The notes under the pieces: model-generated
What the model was told of the DNA's origin: nothing
Databases searched by the model: none
What the model saw: the letters and a program-made list of their open reading frames with translations, nothing else
Source of the DNA: WLMZ01 sp963732585
GTDB taxonomy: Bacteria; Actinomycetota; Acidimicrobiia; Acidimicrobiales; Ilumatobacteraceae
Direction: 5' to 3'
Assembly: GCA_963732585.1 (NCBI GenBank)
Contig: CAVSZY010000007.1
Location: forward strand, 105,601-169,600
Length of the DNA: 64,000 bases
Part shown: positions 17,696 through 27,143 of the stretch, piece after piece
Numbering within the stretch: position 1 is the stretch's first letter
How the letters are laid out: each line of letters begins with the position of its first letter
Position numbers and translations under genes: made by a program

Positions 17696-20362
17696 ATGTT
17701 GAAATCGTTCTTCTCTCGCACGCTCGCCGTTGCACTGATCGTTGCCTCGCTGACTATCGCCGATCCCGCAGGACTACCCCCCGAGGCCGATGCCTGGGTA
17801 TCGGGTACGCCGACAGCGATGGGGATGGTGCTCTCGCCCGACGGGTCGCTGTCGAGCTCAGGAGATTTTGCTACCGACACCTTCTCCGATCCCTGGGATT
17901 TCTCCAATGCGGACGACGTCATCCCGGTGAACCACGTCGGCGTGGGTTTCGCCGACGGCGTGTCGCTGAACAACGGCGTGCTCTCCGTTGCCTCGCGCAA
18001 CGGCACCGAGATCCGACTGCTGATGCGCTGGCCAGAGGTACTGCCTTGGGGACACGACGGCTGGGCCCATCCGATCGATGCTGGCCGATACACCCAGGCG
18101 ACCTTTCGGATCTATAGCGACACCACGTTGTACATGGGTGTTCGATTTCAGATGGCCAATGGTAAATGGGGAATGATCCCCTTCACGCTCAATCCCGGCT
18201 GGTCGACGCAACAGTTCAACCTGCTCGATCGCAGTCTCTATCCGGCCTCGCACAACCCCGACGGGGCGACCTGGAGCGGCCCGATCGTTCGTTTCGAACT
18301 GTTGCGTGGCGGCGCTGCGGGGGGCAACCCGGCGGCCAACATCCAGCTCGACTGGGCGCGAGTGCATCGTGCTGACGTGCCCCGCAGCCCCGTCGCTGGT
18401 GTTCCTGTGCCTGTGGTTCTGACCCCGAACATCGAGGGTGGCGCCGACTACGCCAGTGAGGTCCGCGGCAATCCGTGGGACTTCAACAGCCTCAACGACG
18501 TCGGCGAAACCCACGACGTCAGCGGGCTGGCGATCAACAACGGCGAACTGAACGGCGTCAGCACGGCGAATGACCCGTTCGTCGAGTTGCCGACCAGCGC
18601 GGCGATCAACGGCGACCGCTATCACCGCTTGACCCTCGACGCCTGCTACGGCGGCGGCTTCAGCCTCGATGACGTGCCGGGCGCCGGGATGGTCGGGCGC
18701 ATGGCCTGGATGTCGAAGGTCTGGGGTAACTGGACCGAGACCCAGGACTTCGTGGTCTTCCCCGGTTGTCGGCGGATGACCTTGGACATGGCGACGACAC
18801 CGGCGTCGGCGATCCACGACGAAAAGACGCTGGTACCGACCGGTTGGCGCGGCGTGATGCCCACGCGATTGCGCTTCGATCTCAACGAAGACCGTGGCTC
18901 CCGGGCCTTCACGATTCGTGAGGTTCGGTTGGCCGACGACGCTGCGTTCGCCAGTACCTACGACATCACCTATCTCGACGCCGCTGGTACGCCAGGTGCT
19001 GTGGCTGACATTTACGCCACCACCACTCCGGGTGCCTATAACGGGCAGACGATCGCTCGCGATCGCCCGGTCAGCGGCGGTGTCAACAGCTTTTCCTGGA
19101 ATGGGCGTGACGTCAGCGGCGCGCTGATGCCCAATGCCACCTATTGGGTGTACGTGGTGATGCGTACTCCGAGCGCCGGAAACGGCGTCGGCTATGCCAC
19201 TGGCCCGCTGCGCAAGGAGGCTGCCGTTCCCCCGACACCGAGCACCTATGTCCCGGTGAGCCCGATGCGTTTGCTCGATACCCGCACGGGCGAGGGCGGC
19301 AATATCTCGCCGCTCGGCCAAGGCGGGATCACCGAACTCGACGTCACCGGTGTCGGCGGAGTGCCTGAAACCAATGTGACCGCCGTGGTGCTCAACGTCA
19401 CGGTCACGGGCCCGAGCCAGGGTGGTTGGATCACCGCCTGGCCATCCGGTGAGGCCCAACCAAACGTCTCCAATCTCAACTTCTCCGCCGGGCAAACGGT
19501 GCCCAACCTGGTCACCGTCAAGACCGGGGCCAACGGCAAGATCAATCTGTTCAATTCGACCGGGGCGAGCCACGTGATTGCCGATATCGCTGGTTACTAC
19601 ACCTCGAAAGCGGCGGTTTCCGGGCAATTCAAGGCACTGGCGCCAGCGCGGGTGCTCGACACCCGTAACGGCACGGGAACCGGCGGTAACCGGGCTCCGA
19701 TCGGGTCGGGGGCGACGCTCAATCTCAACGTGCTCGGCGTTGGTGGTGTGCCGACATCGGGGGTCAGTGGCGTTGCGCTCAACGTCACGGTCGATGGGCC
19801 CTCAGGTGCCGGGTTTCTGACCGTCTGGCCGAGCGGCGAGCCGAGACCCAATGCCTCGACGCATAACTTCTCCCCGGGTGGCACCGTTGCCAACATGGTG
19901 CTGGCCAAGGTCGGAGCAAACGGCCAGGTGAGCATCTTCAACTCAACCGGTTCGACGCCGGTCATCGCCGACGTCATCGGCTATTTCGGTTCGAGCGGCG
20001 GCACCTTCATCCCGGTGGCGCCCACTCGCCTGGTCGATACCCGATCGGGGATTGGGGCACCGCTGGCTCCGATCGGCCCCGGCGCCACATTGCGCGCCCT
20101 GATCGGCAACGGGGCACCGATTCCGCCTTCGGCCAAGGCTGTGATCGTCAACATCACCACGGTCAATTCGACCGCCGGCGGCTTCATCACCGCCTGGCCG
20201 AGCGGGGCGACGATGCCGCTGGCCTCGACCCTCAACCCGCAGCCCGGCTCAGCGGTGCCCAACCAGGCGTACCTGCTGCTCGGCACCGGCGCCTCGATCG
20301 ACATTTTCAACGCCGCCGGGTCAAGCGATGTGATCGTCGACGTCTTCGGCTACGTGAGCTGA
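17696..20362 (+). CDS. secreted protein with FlgD-like Ig region and three RLxDTR modules
   Basis: This 888-residue protein has an N-terminal signal peptide (FFSRTLAVALIVASLTI). The middle part has two similar beta-rich segments, each with a DPWDFSNADD- or NPWDFNSLNDV-type start. These are followed by a segment with FSWNGRDVSGALMPNATYWV, typical of FlgD/Ig-like folds. The last ~370 residues are three repeats that each begin with a P-x-R-L-x-DTR motif (MRLLDTRTG, ARVLDTRNG, TRLVDTRSG) and end with a DI/VxGYY/F-like motif. These modules occur widely in actinobacterial exported proteins. It is probably a cell-surface protein related to glycan display. Confidence 0.82.
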   Translation: MLKSFFSRTLAVALIVASLTIADPAGLPPEADAWVSGTPTAMGMVLSPDGSLSSSGDFATDTFSDPWDFSNADDVIPVNHVGVGFADGVSLNNGVLSVASRNGTEIRLLMRWPEVLPWGHDGWAHPIDAGRYTQATFRIYSDTTLYMGVRFQMANGKWGMIPFTLNPGWSTQQFNLLDRSLYPASHNPDGATWSGPIVRFELLRGGAAGGNPAANIQLDWARVHRADVPRSPVAGVPVPVVLTPNIEGGADYASEVRGNPWDFNSLNDVGETHDVSGLAINNGELNGVSTANDPFVELPTSAAINGDRYHRLTLDACYGGGFSLDDVPGAGMVGRMAWMSKVWGNWTETQDFVVFPGCRRMTLDMATTPASAIHDEKTLVPTGWRGVMPTRLRFDLNEDRGSRAFTIREVRLADDAAFASTYDITYLDAAGTPGAVADIYATTTPGAYNGQTIARDRPVSGGVNSFSWNGRDVSGALMPNATYWVYVVMRTPSAGNGVGYATGPLRKEAAVPPTPSTYVPVSPMRLLDTRTGEGGNISPLGQGGITELDVTGVGGVPETNVTAVVLNVTVTGPSQGGWITAWPSGEAQPNVSNLNFSAGQTVPNLVTVKTGANGKINLFNSTGASHVIADIAGYYTSKAAVSGQFKALAPARVLDTRNGTGTGGNRAPIGSGATLNLNVLGVGGVPTSGVSGVALNVTVDGPSGAGFLTVWPSGEPRPNASTHNFSPGGTVANMVLAKVGANGQVSIFNSTGSTPVIADVIGYFGSSGGTFIPVAPTRLVDTRSGIGAPLAPIGPGATLRALIGNGAPIPPSAKAVIVNITTVNSTAGGFITAWPSGATMPLASTLNPQPGSAVPNQAYLLLGTGASIDIFNAAGSSDVIVDVFGYVS

Positions 20363-21842
20363 TCCGAGCCAAAAGCCGAGGTTGACGGCGATCACCACCG
20401 CGCTCAGGGCTCCGAACGCGACCATCAGCCAGACCTGCACCGGGGGTTGCCAGGCCACGAGCCCAGCGTCGATCGGCTGTGCCGGATTGGCGAGGCCGTA
20501 GAGGTAGCGGCGGGCGGTATGCGCCAGACAAAGGGCATGCGCGCTCGCCCAGCCGACGATGACCCAGCGCCGGGCACGTCGACCGAGGGGGAGTGGTCGG
20601 GCAACCGCCAGCAGCACCACCAGTCCGTAGGCAAAGGGCAGATAATGGCGCGTCTGCAAAGCTGGAAAATGGAACAGTCGGTAGCTCTGCGTCAGCGCGC
20701 CGAGGATCACGGCACAGGCCGCGGCGAGCGAAGCCCCGGCGGCGAGCTTGACCCGACGGGGAGCCTTGGTGAGGGCGACAGCAACGAATATCGCCAAGGC
20801 GCAGAGCCACGGAAACCAGGCGGCGAAGGGGGCCGGGGCATCGAGCCAGCCGAAGTTGCCGACGATGTCACGCAGCAGCCCGGGCACAAAGCCGATCCCT
20901 TCACGTAGCTGGCCAAGGGTGTCGAGAGGGATCTCGCCGGCCAGGTCGCGTTCGCGTTGGCGGGGCGAACTTGGCGAGATACCACAGAAGGCTGAACCCG
21001 CTGGCCACGGCGACGGCCAGCGATGCACCTAAGTGATTGCGTAGCAGTTTTACCGCATCACGAAGGCTCTGCCCAGACGCCAGCCAACAGCAGCCGAGGA
21101 TGACCGCCACCAGCGCTGGGCCAAGTGGCCGGGCCAAGGCACAGGCGCACAAGGCCACGGCGAGTTGCCCAACGGTCGATCGTCTGGCCGTCGATCCTGC
21201 GAAGAATTCAGCCGTCAAGAACCACGCGGCCACCGCCGCCGACATTTCGAGACCGCTGGGGTTGACCGTCGAAGCGACGAAGACCAGTGCTGGCGTCGTC
21301 ACCGCCATCAACGCCAACACGCCCGATGGTCCTCGTCGGCGGGCGGCGGCGAAGGCCATCGCCAGCAGGGCGACGCAGGCCGTGGCGTTGAGCAGTCGCG
21401 AGGCGTAGAGCGAGATCAAGCGCGGGCCGAAGACGGTGCCGGCGGCGGGGATCAAATACGGCGTCGGCGGGTAGAGACCGACGTCGAGCGGCACGGCCGT
21501 GTCGGCGTCGGGGTCGATGCCGACAGGCATGAAGCTGTGTTGGCAGGCAGGTGCCTGCGAGCGGAACCGATAGCAGGTGGGGAAGGTGTTGGCCTCGTCC
21601 CATGGGCGGTCGAGGGTCACCCTGGTGCGCCAATAGAGGATGCCGTCCGGCGGATTGACCTCTGGCTCGCCGGTCAACTGGCCACGCAACATCGCTGCAG
21701 AACGTAGGAAATGGCCGGGTTCGTCGGCGCCGCCGAACGGGGCAACGACGAGCACCCACGACAGACACAGGCTGGCAACAGCGAGACCCAACGTGGCACG
21801 CCGGCGCAACAAGGCGATGACTCGAGGCTCGACAGAGGGCAC
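20321..21842 (-). pseudogene. DUF2142-type membrane protein, one frameshift
   Basis: Two minus-strand frames together make one ~507-residue multi-pass protein. Frame one starts at GTG 21842 and has the FGGADEPGHFLRS motif after the first membrane segment and the extracellular Cys-rich loop. The second frame continues from about 20960 (RQRERDLAGEIPLD) to the stop at 20321 and has five more membrane segments. One base gained or lost near 20960-20980 joins them. Length and motifs match the intact paralogue at 27118-28599. DUF2142 proteins occur in surface-polysaccharide clusters and are thought to be GT-C-like. The 3' end overlaps the convergent gene by 42 bp. The break may be sequence error. 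Confidence 0.75.
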
Positions 21843-21951
21843 ACGATGACCTTAGTAAGCAACGATGGAAGTGCCGAGTGATCGCCAAGAAACCACGACA
21901 TGAAATCTGCGCTGCGTATGCTCAAAGGCGCATGAAGGAAACACGGCGAGG

Positions 21952-22674
21952 ATGATCACCAACGACCGCGGCGAACAGCGTTCCGTCAGCGTCATCTTGC
22001 CGACCTACAACGAGGCCGACAGCATCCGTTCCTGCATCCGCGGCTTTGAGCGGCTCGGCATCGTCGACGAGATCATCGTCGTCAATAACAACGCGCACCC
22101 GGACACCTCCGGCAACGTCGCTGGCACATCGGCGATCGAAATCTTTGAACCGACGCAGGGATACGGCGCTGCGATTCAGCGTGGGCTGCGGGAGGCAACG
22201 AGCGACCTGTTGGCCATCTGCGAACCCGACGGCACCTTCGAACCAGCTGACCTGCTCAAGTTGTTGCCGTTCCTCAGCGACTGCGACTTTGTCGTCGGCT
22301 CGCGCACCGTCAACGACTTCATCTACGCCGGTGCCAACATGGGCCGTTTCCTGCGCTGGGGAAATTGGGCAGTGGCCAAGCTGACCGAGGTGGTCTACGG
22401 CTCCGCCTACCTCAGCGACGTCGGCTGCACCTTCCGCGTCATCACCCGCCCGACCTACCACCAGCTGGAGCCCGGGTTTCGTATCGCCGGGTCAAGCTTC
22501 GGGTTCGAGATGTTGCTACTGGCGATTCGTCAGCGGGTCAGCGTCGTGCAACTCCCTGTGCGTTATTACCCACGCGTCGGCGAGTCGTCGGTCACCGGTA
22601 GCCGCGTCAAGGCCGTGCGCCTCGGTTTGGAAATGATCGTGCTGATGATGCGAATGCGTTTCAGACGGCGATGA
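21952..22674 (+). CDS. GT2 glycosyltransferase, DPM1-like
   Basis: This 240-residue enzyme has SVSVILPTYNEADSIRSC at the N-terminus and IIVVNNNAHPDTSG. The metal motif lies in AICEPDGTF, where the usual DXD is replaced by EPDG, as is common in polyprenyl-phosphate glycosyltransferases of this group. The SDVGCTFRVITRPTY region matches the late part of the fold. The likely product is a polyprenyl-phosphate sugar feeding the DUF2142/GT-C proteins nearby. The stop overlaps the next methyltransferase start by 4 bp (ATGA). Confidence 0.86.
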   Translation: MITNDRGEQRSVSVILPTYNEADSIRSCIRGFERLGIVDEIIVVNNNAHPDTSGNVAGTSAIEIFEPTQGYGAAIQRGLREATSDLLAICEPDGTFEPADLLKLLPFLSDCDFVVGSRTVNDFIYAGANMGRFLRWGNWAVAKLTEVVYGSAYLSDVGCTFRVITRPTYHQLEPGFRIAGSSFGFEMLLLAIRQRVSVVQLPVRYYPRVGESSVTGSRVKAVRLGLEMIVLMMRMRFRRR

Positions 22675-23330
22675 GCGCAACGGCCGACTCCCACGGGGAG
22701 TACTTCCAGTCACGCTTCACTCACGACGACAATCGCCTCGTCGTTTGGCGTCATGTCGTTGCCTATCTCGGGGCGTTGATCGACAGGCAGCATCGTTTCG
22801 TCGAACTCGGCGCAGGCTATTGCGAGGTCAGCCACTGCCTCGGTGTCGACGGCCCCCCGATCACGGTCGTCGACCTGCGTAGCGACTTGGCCGAGTGGGC
22901 CCCCATCGGTGCCGATGTGCTGATCGGTAGTTGCACCGACCTGTCGATGATCGCCGACGGGTCGGTCGGCTCCGTGTTCGCCAGCAACCTGCTGGAACAC
23001 CTCAGCAAGCCCGACGCCCGCGAGACCTTGCGCGAGGCCCATAGGGTGCTGCGCCCGGGCGGCCACTTCATTGCCATGCAACCCAACTTTCGGCTCGCAC
23101 CGCGACGCTATTTCGACGACTTCACGCACGAGACGATCTTCACCGACGAGAGCCTCAACGATCTGATGATCTCCTGCGGGTTTGAGATCGCCCGTCGAGA
23201 AAACCGTTTTCTGCCGCTGTCGATGAAGTCGCGAGGCTCGTCATTGACGTTCCTCGTGCCCTGGTATCTGCGTTCACCGATTCGCCCCTTCGCCGGGCAA
23301 ATGTTGATCGCCGGTCGTCGCCCCAGCTGA
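22671..23330 (+). CDS. SAM-dependent methyltransferase
   Basis: This 219-residue class I methyltransferase has the SAM loop FVELGAGYCEVSH, the acidic strand-2 end TVVDLRSDL, and ASNLLEHLSKPD followed by LRPGGHFIAMQPNF. This is the Methyltransf_11 layout. ATGA coupling to the preceding GT2 suggests it works on the same lipid-linked sugar. It overlaps the convergent GT2 by 57 bp at the 3' end. The methyl acceptor is unknown. Confidence 0.87.
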   Translation: MSATADSHGEYFQSRFTHDDNRLVVWRHVVAYLGALIDRQHRFVELGAGYCEVSHCLGVDGPPITVVDLRSDLAEWAPIGADVLIGSCTDLSMIADGSVGSVFASNLLEHLSKPDARETLREAHRVLRPGGHFIAMQPNFRLAPRRYFDDFTHETIFTDESLNDLMISCGFEIARRENRFLPLSMKSRGSSLTFLVPWYLRSPIRPFAGQMLIAGRRPS

Positions 23331-24254
23331 TTCGTGGGGTGACGCGGCGGGTGAGGTTGCCAGGCGCCATAACCGTCGGCTGCGACCAAGCTGTGCTGAT
23401 CCGAGCGCGCCGACAAGTTGCACGCCGATGTGGGCACTGACCATGCGATGTCGACGGGCGACGCGAGCCGAGCGCGGCCAGGCGGCGATCGCCGCTGCGT
23501 CCGCTAGCTGGTGGTACAACGCCAGCTCCTCCTCGAAGCGCCGCGTCCCACGCGTCGACGTCGCGCTGGCGCTCGAACCGTGGCGTCGATAGTCGTAGAG
23601 CTCTTGGCGCACGACACCGATTTCACCGCCGCACAGCAGCGTGCGGGCGATCAGGTCGAGGTCGACAACCATCGACCAACGAGGATCGAACGGGCGGGCG
23701 ACGCCCGGCACGTCGGGCAACAGCGAGCGGCGATAGGTCAACGTCGGGCTGTAGATCGTGTTGTTGGCTAACAGCGCAGCGAGACCGTCGTCGCCGCGCA
23801 GCAGGTAATCGCCCGCTGGGCGCCGGGCGCAGCGCTTGACCACATCGGCGATCGTGTGCCGTGGGCGATCGTTCGCGCCGATGACGTTGACCCCGGTGGC
23901 GACCATCGCCGCCCTCGGCCAACGTTGCAACGCCGCGGTGATCACCCGCAGATAGTCGGGGCGCAGCCGGTCGTCGGCGTGCAGCAGCGTCACCACATCG
24001 CTGTCCGCTGCATCCAGAGCTCGATTCCAGTTGCCCCCGATACCCACACGGTGATCGTTGCGCAGCACCTTCAGGCGCCCGTCGACGTGGTCGGCGAGCA
24101 CGACCGCCGCTGGCTCAGCGGCAGCGTCGTCGATGACGATCAACCGCCACCGTGGGTCGGATTGGGCGAAGACGCTGTCGACCGCCTGGCGCAGAAAGCC
24201 GGGCTGTCGGCAGTAAGGCACGGCGATCGTCGGGATGTCAGCATCGCCAGGCAC
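23274..24254 (-). CDS. GT2 glycosyltransferase
   Basis: This 326-residue GT-A protein has PTIAVPYCRQPGFLRQAVDSV at the start, then LIVIDDAA, and the metal-binding LLHADDRLRPD (ADD as the DXD equivalent). GIGGNWNRALDAADSD matches the usual acceptor-side segment. The C-terminal ~100 residues are Arg- and Ala-rich. It is convergent with the methyltransferase at 22671-23330. Upstream, a methyltransferase gene starts divergently 23 bp away. Donor and acceptor sugars are not deducible. Confidence 0.85.
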   Translation of the reverse strand: MPGDADIPTIAVPYCRQPGFLRQAVDSVFAQSDPRWRLIVIDDAAAEPAAVVLADHVDGRLKVLRNDHRVGIGGNWNRALDAADSDVVTLLHADDRLRPDYLRVITAALQRWPRAAMVATGVNVIGANDRPRHTIADVVKRCARRPAGDYLLRGDDGLAALLANNTIYSPTLTYRRSLLPDVPGVARPFDPRWSMVVDLDLIARTLLCGGEIGVVRQELYDYRRHGSSASATSTRGTRRFEEELALYHQLADAAAIAAWPRSARVARRHRMVSAHIGVQLVGALGSAQLGRSRRLWRLATSPAASPHESAGATTGDQHLPGEGANR

Positions 24255-24277
24255 CCCTTAAAGCTACGCTGACGGTC

Positions 24278-24895
24278 GTGAACGTGGCGACCGACGGTGG
24301 CCCGGCGCGCCGGGCCACTGCGCAACAGCAAGCCTATGCCGAACGGTTGCGACGGCTCTCACGCCGGGGCGGAGTGCTCCGTCGGCTGTTCGAACCGCAG
24401 CGCCTCTATCGCCGCAGAATGCGCACCATGCGGCCGGGGTTCATGCTCGACGTCGGCTGTGGGATCGGTCGAACCCTGTCGTTCGTCGACGGCCACGGTG
24501 TCGGGATCGACACCAACCCGGCCTGCGTCGCGGCTGCCCGTCGGCGAGGATTCGTGGCGCTGTCGCCGGATGACTTCGGCGATGATCGTCGCTCGTTCGA
24601 CTCGGTGGTCTTCGCTCATGTGCTCGAGCACCTCGGGTTCGACGATGCCGTCGAAATTGTGCGTCGCTACGCGCCGCGGGCCCTCCCCGCAGGTCAGGTG
24701 ATCATCATCAGCCCGCAGCAGCGCGGGCAGCGCAGCGATCCGACGCACCTCACGCTGATCGGCAGCGACGAACTCGTGGAACTCGCCCGACGTTGCGATC
24801 TGCGCCTTGAGTCGGTGCGCTCGTTTCCCGTGCCCCGTCGCTGGGGTGCCTGGTTTACGCACAACGAGACGATCGCCGTGCTGCGCCGCTCCTGA
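24278..24895 (+). CDS. SAM-dependent methyltransferase
   Basis: This 205-residue protein has a basic N-terminal ~50 residues, then the SAM loop FMLDVGCGIGRTL, GIDTNPACV, and FAHVLEHLGFDDAVEIV. Later come HLTLIGSDELVELA and a final strand region. GTG 24278 is preferred; longer reading runs into the opposite-strand gene. It is divergent from the GT2 at 23274-24254 and convergent with the bifunctional transferase downstream (11-bp gap). Confidence 0.82.
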   Translation: MNVATDGGPARRATAQQQAYAERLRRLSRRGGVLRRLFEPQRLYRRRMRTMRPGFMLDVGCGIGRTLSFVDGHGVGIDTNPACVAAARRRGFVALSPDDFGDDRRSFDSVVFAHVLEHLGFDDAVEIVRRYAPRALPAGQVIIISPQQRGQRSDPTHLTLIGSDELVELARRCDLRLESVRSFPVPRRWGAWFTHNETIAVLRRS

Positions 24896-24906
24896 GGTTG
24901 CTGAAT

Positions 24907-26832
24907 TTAGGGTTGGGTCGGCCAGGGCAACGTCGGATAGTGGGCCCTGATCGCCGCGATCGCCTCATCCGTGGCCAGATTTGTCAGCGCCAGCATCGAG
25001 CTCGCTTGCACTCGATAGCGCCCGAGAATTTGCGCCACGAAGACGGCGTGGCGATCCTCGGCGACGAGTCGCAGCCACAGATCCCAGTCTTCCCAGCCGA
25101 AGATTGAGTCGTCGTCGGTGCGGTATCCGCCGAGGTCGCGCCACGTGTCGCGTCGGAACATCGCCTGAGCATCGATGTAGTTCGCCGCGCAGAGCCGCAG
25201 CGGATCCCAGGCCAAAGCGCTGCGCAGATTGCGGGCGGCGCCGAAATCCTCAAGGATGCTGTAGGCCGCGGCCGCCGCCAGGTCGCCATCGAGTGCATCG
25301 GCGAGCCTGCGCAAACACGTCGGATAGACGAGGTTGTCGGCATCGATGACCATCACCTTGTCGGCTCGGGCCACAGCAAATCCGCTGTTGCGCGCCGCCG
25401 CCAGGCCCTCGTTGGCGTTCTTGGCCAACAGCCGAATCGCCGCCGTCGGGTGTCGGTTGATGTAGCGACGCACGACGTCGCGGCTTGAATCGGTGGCGTG
25501 GTCCTCGACGACGACCACCTCGATCTCGATACCTTCGCTGGCCAGCACGCTGTCCAAGGTCTCGGTGACCAGATCGGCGTAGTTATACAGCGTGACGACG
25601 ACGCTGACCTCGGGTCGCCGGGCTTCGTAGCCATCGGAGTCGATGATCTCGATGAACTGAAAATCTCCATGGCGCAACATGCAGCGCGCTGCATCGAGCC
25701 GACGCAGGGCGGCATTCTCGGCCAGAGCGAGGCGCTTGGCCTTTGTCTGGATGTCGAGGTATGGGCGAAACACCGGCATTCGTTGCGGCGGTGGCACCAG
25801 CGTCGCTCCGAGGCGCCACAGGCCGCGTAGGTGTCCCGGCTCGGCGACGTGTTGTGCGAGCCGGGGGAGCATCGTGGCCTCGATGCGATCGAGGATTGCG
25901 GGCAATGTCGTCGCCAATGCCAGATCGATCATCACGGCTTGGCGGGCGGCATCGGCGAGGCGCTGGCGACGCTGCGGATCGGCGAGTAAGCCCTCGACTG
26001 CGCTCGCCATGGCGTCGATCGTCGCTTCCACAAAATGAATACCGGGGACAAGCGGGGCGTGACCATGGGATGGTTCGGTGACGACGACGCAGCCGTTGGC
26101 CATCGCCTCGATCATCCGCGCCCATTCGAAATAGGGAGGCGGGTTGGCTCCAGGTGGCAGATGAAGCGAACGGTCGCGGTGGATGTTGAGCAGGATCGAC
26201 GACTGTGCCAGAAAGCGGAACTTGTCGTCGCCGAACAGCAAACCAGGCGTCTGCGGCCCGACCGGGCGATCAAATGTGAACAGCCGCAGCTCACTGTTGT
26301 GGCGAGACAACGCCGGGGCCAACTCGGCGAGGGCGGCGGCGCGCCGCGGGTCGAGGCCGCCCATGAAGACGACATCGAGATGCCGATCGATCGGCTGTTG
26401 CCAAGGGGCATTGGCCACGAGCGACGGGACGCCACCGAGCGTCAGACGCTCGGCAGCGACCTTGACGTCTCGCAGTGCGTCGACCCCGTGAGGGCTGATA
26501 TCGAGCGTGTGCAACGCCCGGCGGCAAACGTCGACGGAGAGGTGAAACCACGGGGTGTCCGGCTGCTCTGTACACACCGGAATCGAGGCCGCCGCGGCGC
26601 GTTGCAAATCGGCCTTTGGCGCTCGATACAACTCGAAAAACTCGTGCGGGGCAACGACGAGGTTGATGGCACCGTCGACGGCGGGGAGACGGTCATCGAC
26701 CACGGTTGCTGTGCGCCCGGCCAGGGTCGCGGCCTCGGCTATCCACCCAGCGATGTCGCGCATGAACCCGTTGCCCGTGGCTGCAACAAAGACCTTGACT
26801 GGGGCGGGGTGACCGCCGCCGGGGGCCGCCAT
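24907..26832 (-). CDS. fusion of GT-B-like domain and GT2 domain
   Basis: This 641-residue protein has two halves. Residues about 10-330 form a GT-B-like (CgeB/GT4-type) unit: VKVFVAATGNGF, HLDVVFMGGLDPRR, and the C-terminal segment EWARMIEAMANGCVVVTEPSHG. Residues about 390-641 form a GT-A domain: EVSVVVTLYNYADLV, VVVVEDHATDSS, the metal motif VIDADNL, and FGWEDWDLWLRL. Fusion implies two sequential sugar transfers by one polypeptide. It is 2 bp from the coiled-coil gene upstream in its operon. Confidence 0.83.
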   Translation of the reverse strand: MAAPGGGHPAPVKVFVAATGNGFMRDIAGWIAEAATLAGRTATVVDDRLPAVDGAINLVVAPHEFFELYRAPKADLQRAAAASIPVCTEQPDTPWFHLSVDVCRRALHTLDISPHGVDALRDVKVAAERLTLGGVPSLVANAPWQQPIDRHLDVVFMGGLDPRRAAALAELAPALSRHNSELRLFTFDRPVGPQTPGLLFGDDKFRFLAQSSILLNIHRDRSLHLPPGANPPPYFEWARMIEAMANGCVVVTEPSHGHAPLVPGIHFVEATIDAMASAVEGLLADPQRRQRLADAARQAVMIDLALATTLPAILDRIEATMLPRLAQHVAEPGHLRGLWRLGATLVPPPQRMPVFRPYLDIQTKAKRLALAENAALRRLDAARCMLRHGDFQFIEIIDSDGYEARRPEVSVVVTLYNYADLVTETLDSVLASEGIEIEVVVVEDHATDSSRDVVRRYINRHPTAAIRLLAKNANEGLAAARNSGFAVARADKVMVIDADNLVYPTCLRRLADALDGDLAAAAAYSILEDFGAARNLRSALAWDPLRLCAANYIDAQAMFRRDTWRDLGGYRTDDDSIFGWEDWDLWLRLVAEDRHAVFVAQILGRYRVQASSMLALTNLATDEAIAAIRAHYPTLPWPTQP

Positions 26833-26834
26833 CG

Positions 26835-27143
26835 TTAGAACCGCTTGAACATGACGCGCATCGCTTTCCGCGGTGCCCGACCGAGCTTGGCGACCCCACG
26901 TTTGGCGACAGCAGCTTTGGCCGGGTGGTTCTTGACATCGGCAGCCATCGAACGCAACAGCGCATGGCGGCTCATCGCCGTTGGCAAGGCCTCGGCCAGC
27001 TGGCGAACCTCGGTGCGCCTGGCCAGGGCCTCGACACGGAGTTCATCGATCGTCGCCTCGGCGAGCTCCAGGCGGCGGCGCAACTCGGCGTTCTCGGAGG
27101 CGTGACGGGCGAGTTGTTCAGCGAGCGGGTTGGCTGGGTTCAT
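26835..27143 (-). CDS. small coiled-coil protein with basic tail
   Basis: This 102-residue protein has heptads over residues 5-55 (NAELRRRLELAEATIDELRV). A strongly basic C-terminus contains AAVAKRGVAKLGRAPRKA. There is no signal or membrane segment. It starts within the 3' end of the DUF2142 gene (26-bp overlap) and ends 2 bp before the bifunctional glycosyltransferase, so the three genes form one operon. The basic tail could bind phospholipid or polyanionic glycan; the function is unknown. Confidence 0.68.
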   Translation of the reverse strand: MNPANPLAEQLARHASENAELRRRLELAEATIDELRVEALARRTEVRQLAEALPTAMSRHALLRSMAADVKNHPAKAAVAKRGVAKLGRAPRKAMRVMFKRF

